Assembly: GCA_001599815.1 (NCBI GenBank)
Contig: BCIA01000005.1
Coordinates: forward strand, 5,581,815 to 5,645,814
Length of the DNA stretch: 64,000 nt
Reading direction: 5' to 3'
Source: Furcasterigmium furcatum
Lineage: Eukaryota > Ascomycota > Sordariomycetes > Glomerellales > Plectosphaerellaceae
The notes under the pieces were generated by a model, which was given only the letters and a program-made list of their open reading frames with translations, did not search any database and was not told the origin of the DNA. Position 1 is the stretch's first letter; the number at the start of each line of letters is the position of its first letter. Of this stretch, positions 43,417 through 54,627 are shown in pieces. Both the position numbers and the translations under genes were made by a program.

Positions 43417-45782
43417 CTACTCTGCGTAAGCACGAACCTCGAAAATGCCGCCTCGAATGTTGCCGTCTCCGTTCATCCCTTGAATGTCCACGACCAGCTC
43501 CCTGACCACGACCGCCGTGTCCAAAACAACCTCCCGCCGGGAATGATGATTGTCGTTTTCCTCAAACAGCACCGTCTCTTTCCCGTCAGAGACATCCAAC
43601 AGGCGCCACTCCTTGACGCAGAACGGAATCGTCCGCTCCGGGTGCCCTCTCAGAACCGACTCGAGCGCGTGGTCAAAGTCGGTATCAAAGTGCACCACAA
43701 CCCGCCGCACCTTTGTGGGCTGCTGCCAGCCGATGAACAAGCGCTTGCGTCCCTGCTCGTCCGGCTCGGGGACCCAGCAGTTAGACCGCTTCGTCGGGCG
43801 GGCCACGCCGCTGCGCACGTTCTCGACGGGCCACGCCTGGAGAGCTGGTTCGACCTGCAGGGCGAGATTGTGGCCCATGGGCCGGCGCACTGGAGTCCAG
43901 CGCTCAAACGTGTCGACACCAACATCGTCGGCCGGGGCTTGCGTGCACTCGTGCTCCACCGTCATCATGGCTGAGATGCGCGCGTTGGTAGTACTTATCG
44001 CGACGGATTCGTTCTGCATGAAGCTGAGGAAGACATACTGCTCCTGGGGGTTCACGGCGGTTCCAAAGTCGATATGTATGTCGTTAGAGCCGCTTTGGAG
44101 CTTAAAGGCTGCCTCGGCCAGGACAACCTCGGGCGTGTAGTTGTGCGGCTTGACGGAACCCCTGAGCTGGACCGAGAGGACCGTATCTTCAGTGGCGAGG
44201 GCCGTAACGCGAAACTTGGGGAGCGGTCCTGCCTTTAAAGGCAGCATCTGAGCCAGGCTCCTGGTCAAGACCTTTGGGGGCCCGTCGGCTGGTAGGCTCC
44301 GAAGTTCAAAGGCCGGAGATCCCCTGAGAACAGCACTGCGGACGAGGTCTTTCTCGTCGCTGAGCTTGTATCCCGGGATGTACTGCCCGAATCGCATGAG
44401 ATCCCTCTGGAGGGTCTTCATGTTCTCTTTGACTAGGAGCTCCATGGGATTAATAGCTTTGGCCTTGCACAGGGCCGCTGCGACACCCAGCGCGTTGGCG
44501 TTGGCGCCGCAGGTCGCCATGACTCTTGTCGATGCGAAGGCAACGTGCGTGGCCGAGATGGTCCGGCCGCCGTACATCAGATTCGGAATCTCCGAGCAGA
44601 GCATTGACGAGAAGGGGATCTGATAGACGCCTTTCGAGTGCCACTGCGTGCAGCCGTCCACCTCGGAGAAGACCCCGTCGGCAGGATGTAAGTCGAGCGA
44701 CCAGCCGCCGAGTGAGACCGCATCCGTGTGGTAACGTTGCTCGACAATGTCCTGCTGTATCATCATCTTCGGGCCAACTATTCCTAGTTAGCATGCGGAC
44801 GCCGCGTACCCGTAGAATGATTGTACTCACTGAATCTTCTACTCTCGCGCTTGCCTGGGATCGTACCGACCCATTCTAGGGTCAGATTCTCCGCCTCAGG
44901 GAACCGGCCGGAGTTCTTGAAATAGTCCCATACGCCATAGACGACCTTCCAGAGCTCCCACTTGATGTCTTCGGTGTCGTGGACCGTGTCCATCCGGCCC
45001 CCGTGCTCGATCCACCACAGGTTGCATCCCATCTCCTTGGTGCTGAAGCTCTTGAACCGTGGGATCGACGACTCAACGTCCTCGAGCGCGTACGAGGGCG
45101 CAACGAACTTTACCGGACGCCCCGCATCCTTGGAGTAGAAGTAAATGGAGTGCCCGAGAAGATGGCCGTAATCCTCCGACGGGGCAAATTTCTCGCCAAA
45201 CTCATCCCGCGCTTCTGCGCCGACTCGGAACGGGGCACCGGCCAGGAACGACAGCACGCCGTCTCCCGTGCAGTCGATGTACTGCGTCGCCCTGACGCTG
45301 AACATGAGCGACGTCTGCGAGCAAAAGGCAGTGACAGCGCTGATACTGTCGCCCTTCTTTTCGCAGGCCATCAGGCCCGTGTTGAGGAACAGGTGGATGC
45401 GTGGCTCCTGGCGGACCTTTTCGAGCAGGATGGTGTCCAGGATCAGCGGGTTTCCCTCGGGATTGCGGTAGAGGTTCTCGAGTAGGATTTCGTCGACCAG
45501 GCCGCCTTCGCGGGCATATCGATTGTTGTTGAACATGTGCGACGTCGCGCCGAGGATCCAGAGTCGGACCTCACTGGACGCATTGCCGCCGAGCACAGGC
45601 CTGTCTTGAAGCAGGACAACAGAGACACCGTGTCTTGCCGCTGCGATAGCCGCGATGGTACCTGAGAAACCTCCGCCGCAGACGCAAAGGTCTGCCTCTA
45701 GGTTGCGCTCCTGGAACTCGCGGCTTTGTGCTGCAGGTTCGCGGCGGAGCGCCTGATCTTGGGTGGTCCTTGTGGGTGACAT
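43417..45782 (-). CDS. Large FAD-dependent oxidoreductase (FAD_oxidored family)
   Basis: Two exons on the minus strand (45782-44831, 44777-43417; phase 1) give 770 residues. The Rossmann start is LCVCGGGFSGTIAAIAAARH, followed by the family-specific GGNASSEVRLWILGA. Further blocks are YIDCTGDGVLSFLAGAPFRV, RYHTDAVSLGGWSLDLHPAD and LMYGGRTISATHVAFASTRV, completing the FAD domain. The last 300 residues are a beta-rich module ending in a discoidin-like segment (WQQPTKVRRVVVHFDTDFD). There is no signal peptide, so it should be cytosolic. Homologues in databases carry vague names such as xanthan lyase, which should not be trusted. Position next to sugar uptake and lyase genes suggests oxidation of a sugar or aglycone; the substrate is unknown. 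Confidence 0.8.
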
Positions 45783-46473
45783 ATTGGATGGGATGAGAAC
45801 CACGATGCGCAAGGTTGGAGATGAGGCGGAATACTCTTGAGGAGGGTTCCGTCGATGTGAATTGGGACTTCTCTTCGTCGCCTTAAGAACATGCGTTTCG
45901 TGGGGATCCGAACGGAACCTCCGACCTTCCAAGTCGGGGGTCCCGACGACAACACAACATTGGGGTCCTGAGTGTTGCGCAAGGTTACGGGACTAGCTGA
46001 ATTTCACTCTGATCCTGCTACCTACTGCTGTATTCACACGCGAGTCAATTCTTCGTGCGTAGTGTAGCTAGGCGGTCGGAGGGGCCGTTAGATTCGACCG
46101 ACTTCGCCCGCGGGCGCCGCCCAGTTCCTCATCCACGATGATCTAAGTACCTGCTGAGCACTCGGCCGCTGCTCGGGCCTGAAGGCAAGCATCGGCCTGA
46201 CCATTTCGAACAGGTCGGCCCTTTCTCCCTCGCATATAGTGGTCATCCCCTTCTCCCGGCGCGGCTCCTGTATGCTGTCCTCGAACCTTTGATCCCACGT
46301 CCACGTTTATACTACTGCCATGGCATCGATGGAAGGTTGACAAGCTTATTCTTAATACATTCTACTCTGACCCAATAGTTACCAACTTGCATGGCCCTCT
46401 TCTCTCTGCGGCACGAAGAGGCCCAACACTCCTAGGCCCCCACGATGCTCGCTCACGCACATGGATGCATCAA
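45783..46473. other. Intergenic region between the FAD oxidoreductase and the six-LysM gene
   Basis: About 690 bases. CGGAACC occurs at 45913-45919, upstream of the oxidoreductase. A stem-loop resembling a tRNA anticodon arm lies at about 45919-45940 but does not extend to a full tRNA. The rest shows no element. Confidence 0.5.
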
Positions 46474-48194
46474 CTACACGCCTATACAGATGACATAGCC
46501 CAGCCACACATTACACGAGGACCCTAGCTGCGTGTTCCACCTGAGGATGTTCTGGGTAGAGACTCCCGTCTTGCTGGAAATCACAGCGCAGGTGTCACCG
46601 GAGACCACTATGTTATTCTTGTCAGCATAGCTACAGAGGACGCGTTTTGGGATTTGAGGATTTGACTGACCTCGGTGAAACCTCCTGCAGTTGTTCACCA
46701 TGCCCGGCTGGACCGGCGTCGGGGTGGCGATGCCGTTGCCAGTGCTCGTGGTGGTGGTGGTCGTCCGTGTCGTCGTCGGCGTCCCGCCGATGACGCCGAC
46801 GCAGAGGTGGACGCCCGCCCACATGCCCGAGCAATCCGCGCCGACACCGCTGTTCCAGGCGAAGAGCTGAGGCAGGGTGATGCCATTGGCGCTCAGCACG
46901 GTGTTGCAGGACGTGCCGGGCTGCACGAAGTAGAACTTGTTGCAGTTCGGTGTTATGGAGGGCGGCTGAGTCGGCGACGGCGTGACGATGCCGTTGGCCC
47001 CGGTCGACGTCGGGTTGGTCGTCGACGTGCGGGTTGAGGTCGTCGTCACGGGAGGAGGACCGCCGATGACTCCGACGCAGAGATGCACGCCCGCCCACAT
47101 GCCTGAGCAGTCCGCGCCTACGCCGCTGTTCCACGCATACAGCTGGGCCAAGGTGATGCCGTTTACGCTCAGAACGGTGGTGCACGAGGTACCCGTCTGG
47201 ACAAAGTAGAACTTGTTACAGTTGGAGACGATGGAGGGCGGCTGGGTAGGAGTGGGGGTAGTGATCCCGTTGCCAGCGGTTGTGGTGCTCGTCGTCGTGG
47301 TCACGGAAGTGGTGGGAGTCGAGCCACCGATGACACCGACGCAGAGGTGGACGCCCGCCCACATACCCGAGCAGTCCGCGCCCACGCCGCTGTTCCAGGC
47401 GAAGAGCTGAGCGAGGGTGATGCCGTTGGCGGACAATACCGTAGTGCAGGATGTGCCCGGCTCGACGAAGTAGAACTTGTTGCAGTTGGGCGTGATGGAC
47501 GGGGGCTGGGTGGGAGCCGGGGTAGCGATGCCGTTAGTTCCCGTGGAGGTTGGATTGGGGTTGGAAGTGGTAGTGGTGGTGGTCGACTCTCCCACGGAGG
47601 GACCGGCGACGCAGACGTAGACCTCGGCCCAGAGGCCAGAGCAGTCGGGGCCCACGCCGCTGTTCCAGGCGTAGAATTGGGCCAAGGTGATGCCAAACTG
47701 GGTCAGGATGGCGCCGCAGCCGCCGGCGCCGGGTCTGACGAAGTGGAACTGAGTGCAGCCCGCGACAATGGCAGGCGGCTGAGTGGGTTGAGGAGTCACG
47801 ATGCCCGTGGTAGTGGGCTGCGTGGGAGATGCCGTCGTGGTGGTCGTCGTGACCGGAGGAGGGATTCCCCAGTTCTCCTCAACGCAGTACGAGATGCCAT
47901 CTTCAATGTTGCAGCCATCCTCTAGCGAAGGGTTCTGCTGTGAGTCAGCGCCTGGCCGAGCAATAGTCGGCATCCGCGAGACTTCAGACTCACATAGCGG
48001 TAAAGCTGCTCCAGGCTGATGAAGTTGAGATCAACGATATCGGCACATGTTTCTCCAGCGCTGCCGATATGCCAGTTGGTGCAGTCCTGGATAGTGTCCT
48101 CGGGGGCGGTCGTTGGGGGGTCCACGGTGAACTGTGCGGCAGCGAGGTGAGCCAGCAGCGCCGCGAGCGCGAAGCAGCACGTGGCGGGCTTCAT
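46474..48194 (-). CDS. Secreted protein with six LysM domains
   Basis: Three exons on the minus strand (48194-47994, 47937-46671, 46607-46474), 533 residues. Signal peptide about 1-20 (MKPATCCFALAALLAHLAAA). LysM 1 (NWHIGSAGETCADIVDLNFI) spans the first intron; LysM 2 is FHFVRPGAGGCGAILTQFGI; LysM 3-5 are nearly identical copies of KFYFVxPGTSC with AWNSGVGADCSGMWAGVHLC; LysM 6 (VVSGDTCAVISSKTGVSTQN) is in the last exon. Each is closed by a Cys pair and joined by Thr/Pro-rich linkers (NGIATPTPTQPPSI). Such proteins bind chitin or peptidoglycan fragments and either protect hyphae, dampen host recognition, or partner with chitinases. Exon 2 starts at a tandem CAGCAG acceptor, so one Gln is optional. 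Confidence 0.9.
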
Positions 48195-49498
48195 CTTGCG
48201 TGCGTAAAGGAGTCTGCTAGGGGATTACTGAGGATGACACCTGATCTGCGCCGTGAAGACACCAAGGAGCTCGAACCACAGGTATTGATATATGAGGGGA
48301 TCAACACCCGCGCTCTCGCATGACTGCATCCGTCAGAGACCAATGACCCTAACCCTGTCAGCCACCCTCTCAAACTGGTCCTCATGCCCGGATTTTTTTC
48401 GATAATGCCATGTGAGAGAGCGGGGCTGCTCCTCGCAGAATGCATCTCATGATTGTGGTATGATCATCCGTCTCTAGCAGTGGCATGGTCTGCATGCAAG
48501 TCTGTCTGCATGGCTCTAGTCCGGACTCCGGGCTCCTGTAAACCACGACTGGTCGTGGTCTGGGTGCAATCTCGGTGGTTCCACCCCATGCCAACCAACT
48601 CTATGAACCTTGCAACCCTACTTAGTGTCAGCAAGTCAGTCACATAGTCACATTGCAGCCAGGCAGCCCCGCCGGAGCAAAGGGTACGACTGGGTGCCTC
48701 CTCCTTGGCACCTCGGGTGCCCTACCTGGCTCGGTCTTCATCCGAGTGGGATGATGCTAGGGCTAAGACCAAGGATACAGATCCAGCGGGGCCGAAAGCT
48801 TCTTCAGCCAAGGTTGATGCAACCTACCCCGCAAACCGTGGGGGCGGGACTCATCGTCGGGGAGTGGAAGTCTCTGAGTATCGGTACAACGGACGCAGGG
48901 GTCAGCGAGTTGGTCTCCCGAAGGAACCAGCCTGCAGGGTAATACCCTGGTCGCATGGCAAAAATTGACTGATCGGCACACAGCTGACTGAACCTGGACC
49001 ACCACACGAACAGCCCCAGACGTCACTTTGCGCGTAATTGAATGCAGATTTGCGGCGTTGAGCAACTGATTGACCAGTATTCTCGCGAGTTGGACTAAGT
49101 TGGGTTGTTCTCAATGCGAGAATATGGCGCAACTGCTGGTTGGTGGCGTTATTCCTGCTCTTCCCAGAGACCATTAAGTACAGAAGTGGCAGTGTCTCCG
49201 AAAGTGCGGCACAGGCCGTGGTGTGACCGGGCAGATGGCCCGAGAGGCAATAGAACGACCTTGCAGTAGCGCTCCTTGCAGACATTGCGCTCGCGTGCGA
49301 AGGGTCATGATTCCGCTTCCGTCTGGCCGCCTGGAAGGCGCCCGACGTTTGTGCATGCTCGCATCTCTCGTGGCCCCCCGTGGGTGGCTTGTTCCCGCGC
49401 CTCTGACATTTCATTCTTGTCCTTCAGCAGCGAGCCTAGCACACTCGTGCCTCACTTACCTCGACACTCCGTTCTTTCTTCCTCGCGGAACGGCAGCA
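48195..49498. other. Intergenic region
   Basis: 1.3 kb between divergent secreted-protein genes. TATTGATATATGAGGGG near 48281 may be the TATA region of the LysM gene. I see no supported gene among the short open frames. Confidence 0.5.
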
Positions 49499-50665
49499 AT
49501 GATGGAGCAGCAGTTAAAGAGCATCGTCATTGTTCTTCTGCTCTGCCTGGTCCCGTTGACCCTCGGCCGGCAGCCTCCCATCCGGGAGCGGAGCTATGGG
49601 CACATCAAGGGATACCACACGTTCAGCTCACCGCGTTCAGAGAGTTACGATGGCCCCTTCAAGCGCAACAACAACTTGAAGATCTCATGGGACCATCCTG
49701 AGGTCGTGCGGCAGCTCTGGCGCGGGAAGCCTGTCCCGTCCGGGCTGTCTTCCCCCTCTGGAGGAATCGCCCGCCGCGCCCTCGTCAAGAGGAACGTCGG
49801 CCGGACGGAGATGCCTGGCGGTTGGCCCCAGTCCAAGCATTGTCTCGGCTGCTTCAAGCGCAACCAGGACGGGCCCGTGGAGATCAACGACCTCAGCACG
49901 GACTGGCTCGTGACGCAGATCCTCGTGAGCGAGGAGGACATGAAAGACAAATGCGTCTTCTACACGGGAGTGCCCAACGACGAAAGAGAAGAACTGGCGT
50001 TCTGGCTGGCTGACGGCGAGAACCTGTCCCCCTCCGCGGCAAAGTGGGCATGCGACAACGGCTTGCTGTCACTCTGGGTAAGGAAGTGATGCCACCCATC
50101 CGCGCCTGACCATGGCTGACTCTGCGTGTACCGCCGACAGACCCTCTACCCCGGCCGAGACTCCAATGTGGCCCCCGGAGGCGCGGTGGAGGATGACGAC
50201 GTCTCGCGCATGAACTTCTGGGAGATCGGAACACCAGGCAGCTGGCTGAACCATCTGGACTACTCGCCGGTGCGCTACACCTACTTCGAGAACATGTCGG
50301 AGGCCATGGCGCGCCAGTGCAGCGGCAAGGTCTGGGTCTACTCGATCAGCCCGCTGAAGCTGGGCTGGTACGGCACGCAGACCGAGGCGGACCAGAACAA
50401 CAACGCCCACAGCATCTGGAACTCCAAGGAGCTGCCGGAGCTGCGCAGGCAGCGCAAGACGACCATGCTCATCGGCGTCGACGTCAACACGGAGCGCATG
50501 TACGAGCTCAACCTCAACACCCTGGCGCTGATCCGCGAGTACACCGGACCCGTGCCTCGCTCGGTCGAGGGTGCGCTCAGGAAGAGAAACACGTGCTTGT
50601 CCAACCTCAACTACCAGACGCCGGGCGACGACTGGTTCGGAACCGGTCGCAGGAGCGGGCCCTGA
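49499..50665 (+). CDS. Novel secreted protein with repeated KRN processing-like sites
   Basis: Two exons, 49499-50077 and 50141-50665 (phase 0), 367 residues. A clear signal peptide (MMEQQLKSIVIVLLLCLVPL, then TLG) is followed by an unrecognised protein. Lys-Arg-Asn occurs four times: PFKRNNN, LVKRNVG, CFKRNQD and LRKRNTC. Kex2 cleaves after Lys-Arg, so the precursor could be cut into several chains. The largest part, between the third and fourth sites, is a mixed alpha/beta domain (WLVTQILVSEEDMKDKCVFY, VWVYSISPLKLGWYGTQTEA, TTMLIGVDVNTERMYELNL). Few Cys are present. It lies between LysM genes and near the killer-toxin-like chitinase. By analogy with chitinase-delivered killer toxins, a cargo role is conceivable, but nothing in the sequence proves it. 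Confidence 0.7.
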
Positions 50666-51076
50666 TCTTGATTTGCCACCGGGTCTTGAAATACACCGCC
50701 GCGGGCTTTCGCAGTCTATCTTTTCCTTGGGAGGGAACTACGTAGTGGCAGTAGTGTAGCCGAGGCACCATGCACAGGCGCCTTCATCAGTAGTAAAGGA
50801 GGCCAATGAAAAGCTGCAGATCAGTCGGTCAAGGGCACAAGCGCTGTCCCTGTGCCTGCAATGTGACCCCCCAAGGACACCATGCGCCCCCTCACGCGTA
50901 TTCACCCCTGCGAGTGAGAACCGAGTAATTGTCTGCTCCGGAAAAGTACTTAGTAAGCGTCGGGCGATCAAGAATCTCATGTTTGCATGCCTGTTCTCCA
51001 TCTCCTCAACAACTGCGCAACTCCATCTTAGCTGAGAGTGGCCCATCGCCGATCGAGCTATCCAACCCCCGTCACC
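50666..51076. other. Intergenic region
   Basis: 411 bases between two genes on the plus strand. The ATG at 51077 has a good context (GTCACCATGG). No other element. Confidence 0.45.
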
Positions 51077-52288
51077 ATGGAGTCCGAATCCGAGGAGCCA
51101 ATGTGCTTCTGGCGGACCTGGAGGGAATGCCGAGACGGCCTGATCGACGAGGAGACTAAGCTTCAGCACGTCCTCGCTCACCTGTACGGCACACGGCACG
51201 CTGACGACGAGACTCTGTCCGAGATGATCATCAGCGAACCATGGGCGGAGCAGGACATCGTCAGCGCCGCCGTCATGGTGTGCATGATCAAAAAGTTACC
51301 ACCTCTCACAGGTTCGTCGTCTACCCCCTGGAGGCCTGATTCTGACGTGACACTCACGGATGCCCCAGTCGAGAAAGATCAGCTGGTCGCCCTCACTCTC
51401 CGGAGCCGTGACAGCCGTCTGGAGGACCTGCGACGCCAAGACCAGTTCGGGATGCTCGACTCGCCTCTTCTCTATCAGCTGATCGTCGCGGCGGCGTTCA
51501 CTTACGGAAACCGCTCGCTGGTCCGGGAAATGATGACCACGACGCCTTCCCCCGCCCCTCCTGGTCACGATCTCCTGTTCAGCCCCCCGAGACATCCCAT
51601 GAAGACTCTGTGGTCGGGAGTCGGGGCGACGTTCGGAGGAAAGCGTGGCTACGGGCACGCCGCGCTCCAGGGCCAGGCTGACAACGGGTGCGACCTGCTC
51701 GCCGACATGATCGAGGCCGGCTGGGCGACTCCCCGGGAGTACATGCACTCGTGGGCGGCGTCGGCCGATCCCCCGGAGGCCGGCATCCGCCTCATGGAGA
51801 TGCTGCTCGAGCACAAGATCCCGCTCGGCAACTCGGCGCTCATGACCGCGCAGATGCAGGGCCGTATCGACACGTTCCGCTGGATACTGCAAAGATACAT
51901 CCCCAAGAAGCCTCCGAGCCGGCACGACCTCCTCTGCAGGGCGGCGTATGACAAGAGCCGCGGCGTCGAGCAGATGCAGCTGCTCTTCGAGCACGGCGTC
52001 GAAGAAATCAACTGGCGGCTGTCGCCGGATGCGCCCGTGAGCATGCCCATGTACAGGGAGGACGCCGTGCCGTACCGGACGCCCCTCCACAACGCGGCCT
52101 CGTGCGGCAACGTCGCCGTGGCCGAGTGGCTCATCAACCACGGCGCGGAGCCCTTGCGGGACTACTTTCGCATGGATCCTTACGACCTCGCCAAGAGCGA
52201 GGGCCAGGAGGAGATCCTGCGGCTTTTTGAAAAGTACCCAGACTGCCGGGCGTATAAGAGAGAGAAGACTGAGTGCGTGACCATGTAA
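51077..52288 (+). CDS. Ankyrin-repeat-like intracellular protein
   Basis: 403 residues from the ATG at 51077. No signal peptide or membrane segment. The C-terminal part shows ankyrin-type units: LLEHKIPLGNSALMTAQMQG, RTPLHNAASCGNVAVAEWL with INHGAEPLRDYF, and PYDLAKSEGQEEILRLFEKY. The N-terminal 150 residues are helical, without a known domain. A stretch at 51312-51368 begins GT, ends CAG and is 57 bases long and free of stops, so it could be a weak in-frame intron that would remove 19 residues. The role is unknown; it sits among secreted chitin-related genes but is itself intracellular. Confidence 0.7.
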   Translation: MESESEEPMCFWRTWRECRDGLIDEETKLQHVLAHLYGTRHADDETLSEMIISEPWAEQDIVSAAVMVCMIKKLPPLTGSSSTPWRPDSDVTLTDAPVEKDQLVALTLRSRDSRLEDLRRQDQFGMLDSPLLYQLIVAAAFTYGNRSLVREMMTTTPSPAPPGHDLLFSPPRHPMKTLWSGVGATFGGKRGYGHAALQGQADNGCDLLADMIEAGWATPREYMHSWAASADPPEAGIRLMEMLLEHKIPLGNSALMTAQMQGRIDTFRWILQRYIPKKPPSRHDLLCRAAYDKSRGVEQMQLLFEHGVEEINWRLSPDAPVSMPMYREDAVPYRTPLHNAASCGNVAVAEWLINHGAEPLRDYFRMDPYDLAKSEGQEEILRLFEKYPDCRAYKREKTECVTM

Positions 52289-52467
52289 ATGTAACCGTCC
52301 TGCGTGCCGGGCTTGTCATTAAACTACTCCAAGTGCTGATGAATACCTACGGCACCTAGAAATGCAAACTACGCAGTGACCATTTACCGGAAGTGATGAC
52401 TGCCAGATTCAGCTATTCTTCCATTGCAGTCCCCTCAAAATGGTCCCCCCTTTGCCGTCTTGCTCCG

Positions 52468-54627
52468 CTAGGTCTGCCTGGGTGCTGCTGTGGTGGAGAA
52501 GATCGGCCTGTACCCAGGGATAGAGATACAGTACTCGTAGTTGACGTAGAGACCGGTGCCTAGAATTCACATGAGATGTCTGCCAGAGAGCGCCGGCAGT
52601 GGGACCACGGGACTCACAGTTGGTCCGGACCGCCGGGTTCCACGCCACGAACCGCTGGTGCCCGACGCCAAACTTGTCTTCGATGATGCGGCAGGGATTG
52701 TCGACCCCTGGACATCGCGTCAGCCGGGCCAGGATACGGAAGCAGGGCGGGAGACTTACATCGGGTGTTATTGGCGACGACGAACTTGTTGCAGGTGCTC
52801 ACGATGCCGCCCTGTCTGTACTTCCAGACGTCGATGCAGTACGAAACGCCTGGCGCCTGTCAGTCTGTGCCCGTCACGTCGTCGTGAGGTCGGGAGAAAC
52901 GCACCGGTCTGAAAGTCCGCGCAGGAGGTGCCGACGGCCGGGTTCCAGGCGAGGAACTGGCTCATCTCGAGGCCGTGGGCGGCGACGTACTTGCTGCAGT
53001 CCCAGCCGGGCTGCGCCAGCGCGAACTCGGCGCAGTAGTCGCTGACGTCGCGGGCCTGGTCGTCGTGGATCTGCACGCAGTACTGCCTGTCCTCCCGGAG
53101 GGTGCAGTCGCCCGCCAGCGACGGATTCCAGGCCACGAGGTCCGAGACGGCGACGTTGTAGGCGGCCGCCACGGCGGCGCACGTCGACGAGTACGTGTCC
53201 GTCTGCCAGTCCGTGAGGATAGGCGCCTGCGCGTAGAGGGTGCAGTCGTGCCGCGAGCCGTCGGCGAAGGGGGCGACTTCGAGGGTGTCGTCCCAGCCCG
53301 CGCGCGAGGGCGTCGGCAGGGCGGCGATCTCGGACATGCCGCCCAGCGACGGCAGGTTCTCGAGGGACCGCGTGGTCGTTGGCGGAGGTGGATCGGGGTT
53401 CACCCAGTTGCCGCCCGGCTGAGATACGCAAATCACGAAGCCGACGGCGCTGGCGAGGCCCGAGCAGTCCACTAAACAGGAGAAGAACCGCCACGTTAGC
53501 TCATGGAAAGACAGCCACGGAGAAAGGGGAAGGGAGGGGGGATCGGGCGAGACATACCTCCGAGCTGAAGGTTCCACGACATGAGCTGGACCGGACTGAT
53601 GTCGTTCGCGCGGGCGATGGCGCCACAGGTGTCGGTCTGCCTCACCGTGTAGGGCGTGCAGACGGCGTTTGACGGGATGCACAGGTTCCCGCTCGTCGGG
53701 AAGCCGTAGCAGCCACCGCCGAGGCCGTTCGCCTCCAGCAGGTGGTTGGTAGAGACCCTGTTCGTCATGGAAATCTGCTGACAGCTCTGCCCGGAAACCG
53801 GGACGCTGCGCCCAGAGCAGGTCGGCTCTGGACCGGGGCCGATGGACACACTTCGTCACGGCCAGTCAGCGGTGTGGTCTTACTTATAGGGGGAAAGGCG
53901 ATGGCACGACTCACGAGCTGTCCCATTGCGTCGACACCGGCGTGGGCGGGATGGTCCAGCCTGTCGTTGAGCACCTCGACGTGGCCGTCTTGTACATGTC
54001 GAGTAGTCTGGTATCAGTGGCGGCCAGAGGCATCCGCAGCTGCGTCGAGAGCATTGACAGGAAGCAGGTATTGCATATGGCGCTTGGATTCCCGGTCACG
54101 GTCACCTCCTGGTTTGTCGGGTTGATGCCAAAGGCCTCTCGGAGCACCGAGTTGCACAGCTTCCCAGACCTGCGCCCTTGGTCAGTCGTGGACGACGCCT
54201 GATGATTTCATGTCTCTTGGGAGACGGGGGCTCACCCATCGCCTAGACACGTCGTCTGATAGGTTTCGAGGAACTCTTGCGCCCACTGCGCAACCAGGGT
54301 CAGCTTCCCGATCGACGACGGGACGCGGACGTTGGCACAGGCTCCGACGACGCGGCGGTGCCAGGTCGTCAAGCTGGAAGTGCAGGCCGACGTGCACAGA
54401 TCGGTGAGGGACTTGTCAGTGTAGAACTGGCTCAATCCCCCGCCGAAGCCCCGGGCGTGCAAGAGGACCGGCGCGCAGTTCACATTCTGGGTCAGAACGG
54501 TCAGGCAGGTGGCCGGGATCGAGAGGTAGTCTTCTTGGGTGATGTTCAGGGGGTTTATCTGAGCGTTGACGCTGTTCAGCAGTGCAAGCACTGCCGCCGA
54601 CAGCCAGCAAGCTCGAAGTGGCACCAT
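52468..54627 (-). CDS. Secreted protein with a Cys-rich N-terminal domain and five LysM domains
   Basis: Seven exons on the minus strand (54627-54236, 54169-53915, 53850-53558, 53471-52905, 52849-52760, 52707-52618, 52559-52468) give 592 residues. Signal peptide about 1-22 (MVPLRACWLSAAVLALLNSV, NA). Residues about 23-215 form a Cys-rich helical domain (CAPVLLHARGFGGGLSQFYT, ICNTCFLSMLSTQLRMPLAA) common in fungal LysM proteins. Five LysM units follow, recognisable by SGQSCQQISMTNRVSTNHLL, TDTCGAIARANDISPVQLMS, AVSDLVAWNPSLAGDC, LEMSQFLAWNPAVGTSC and GVGHQRFVAWNPAVRTNC. It shares a 649-base divergent promoter with the chitinase, so co-expression is likely. Predicted binding: chitin or other GlcNAc polymers. 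Confidence 0.88.

Noticed and set aside
45895..45950. tRNA-like stem-loop (CCGAC, 7-base loop, GTCGG)
   Set aside because: An anticodon-arm-like hairpin with a T33-like position is present, but the T arm is interrupted and no acceptor or D stem can be built on either strand.
52288..54300. LysM gene as several small separate genes or a pseudogene
   Set aside because: All seven pieces join in phase through canonical GT-AG introns into one complete 592-residue protein.
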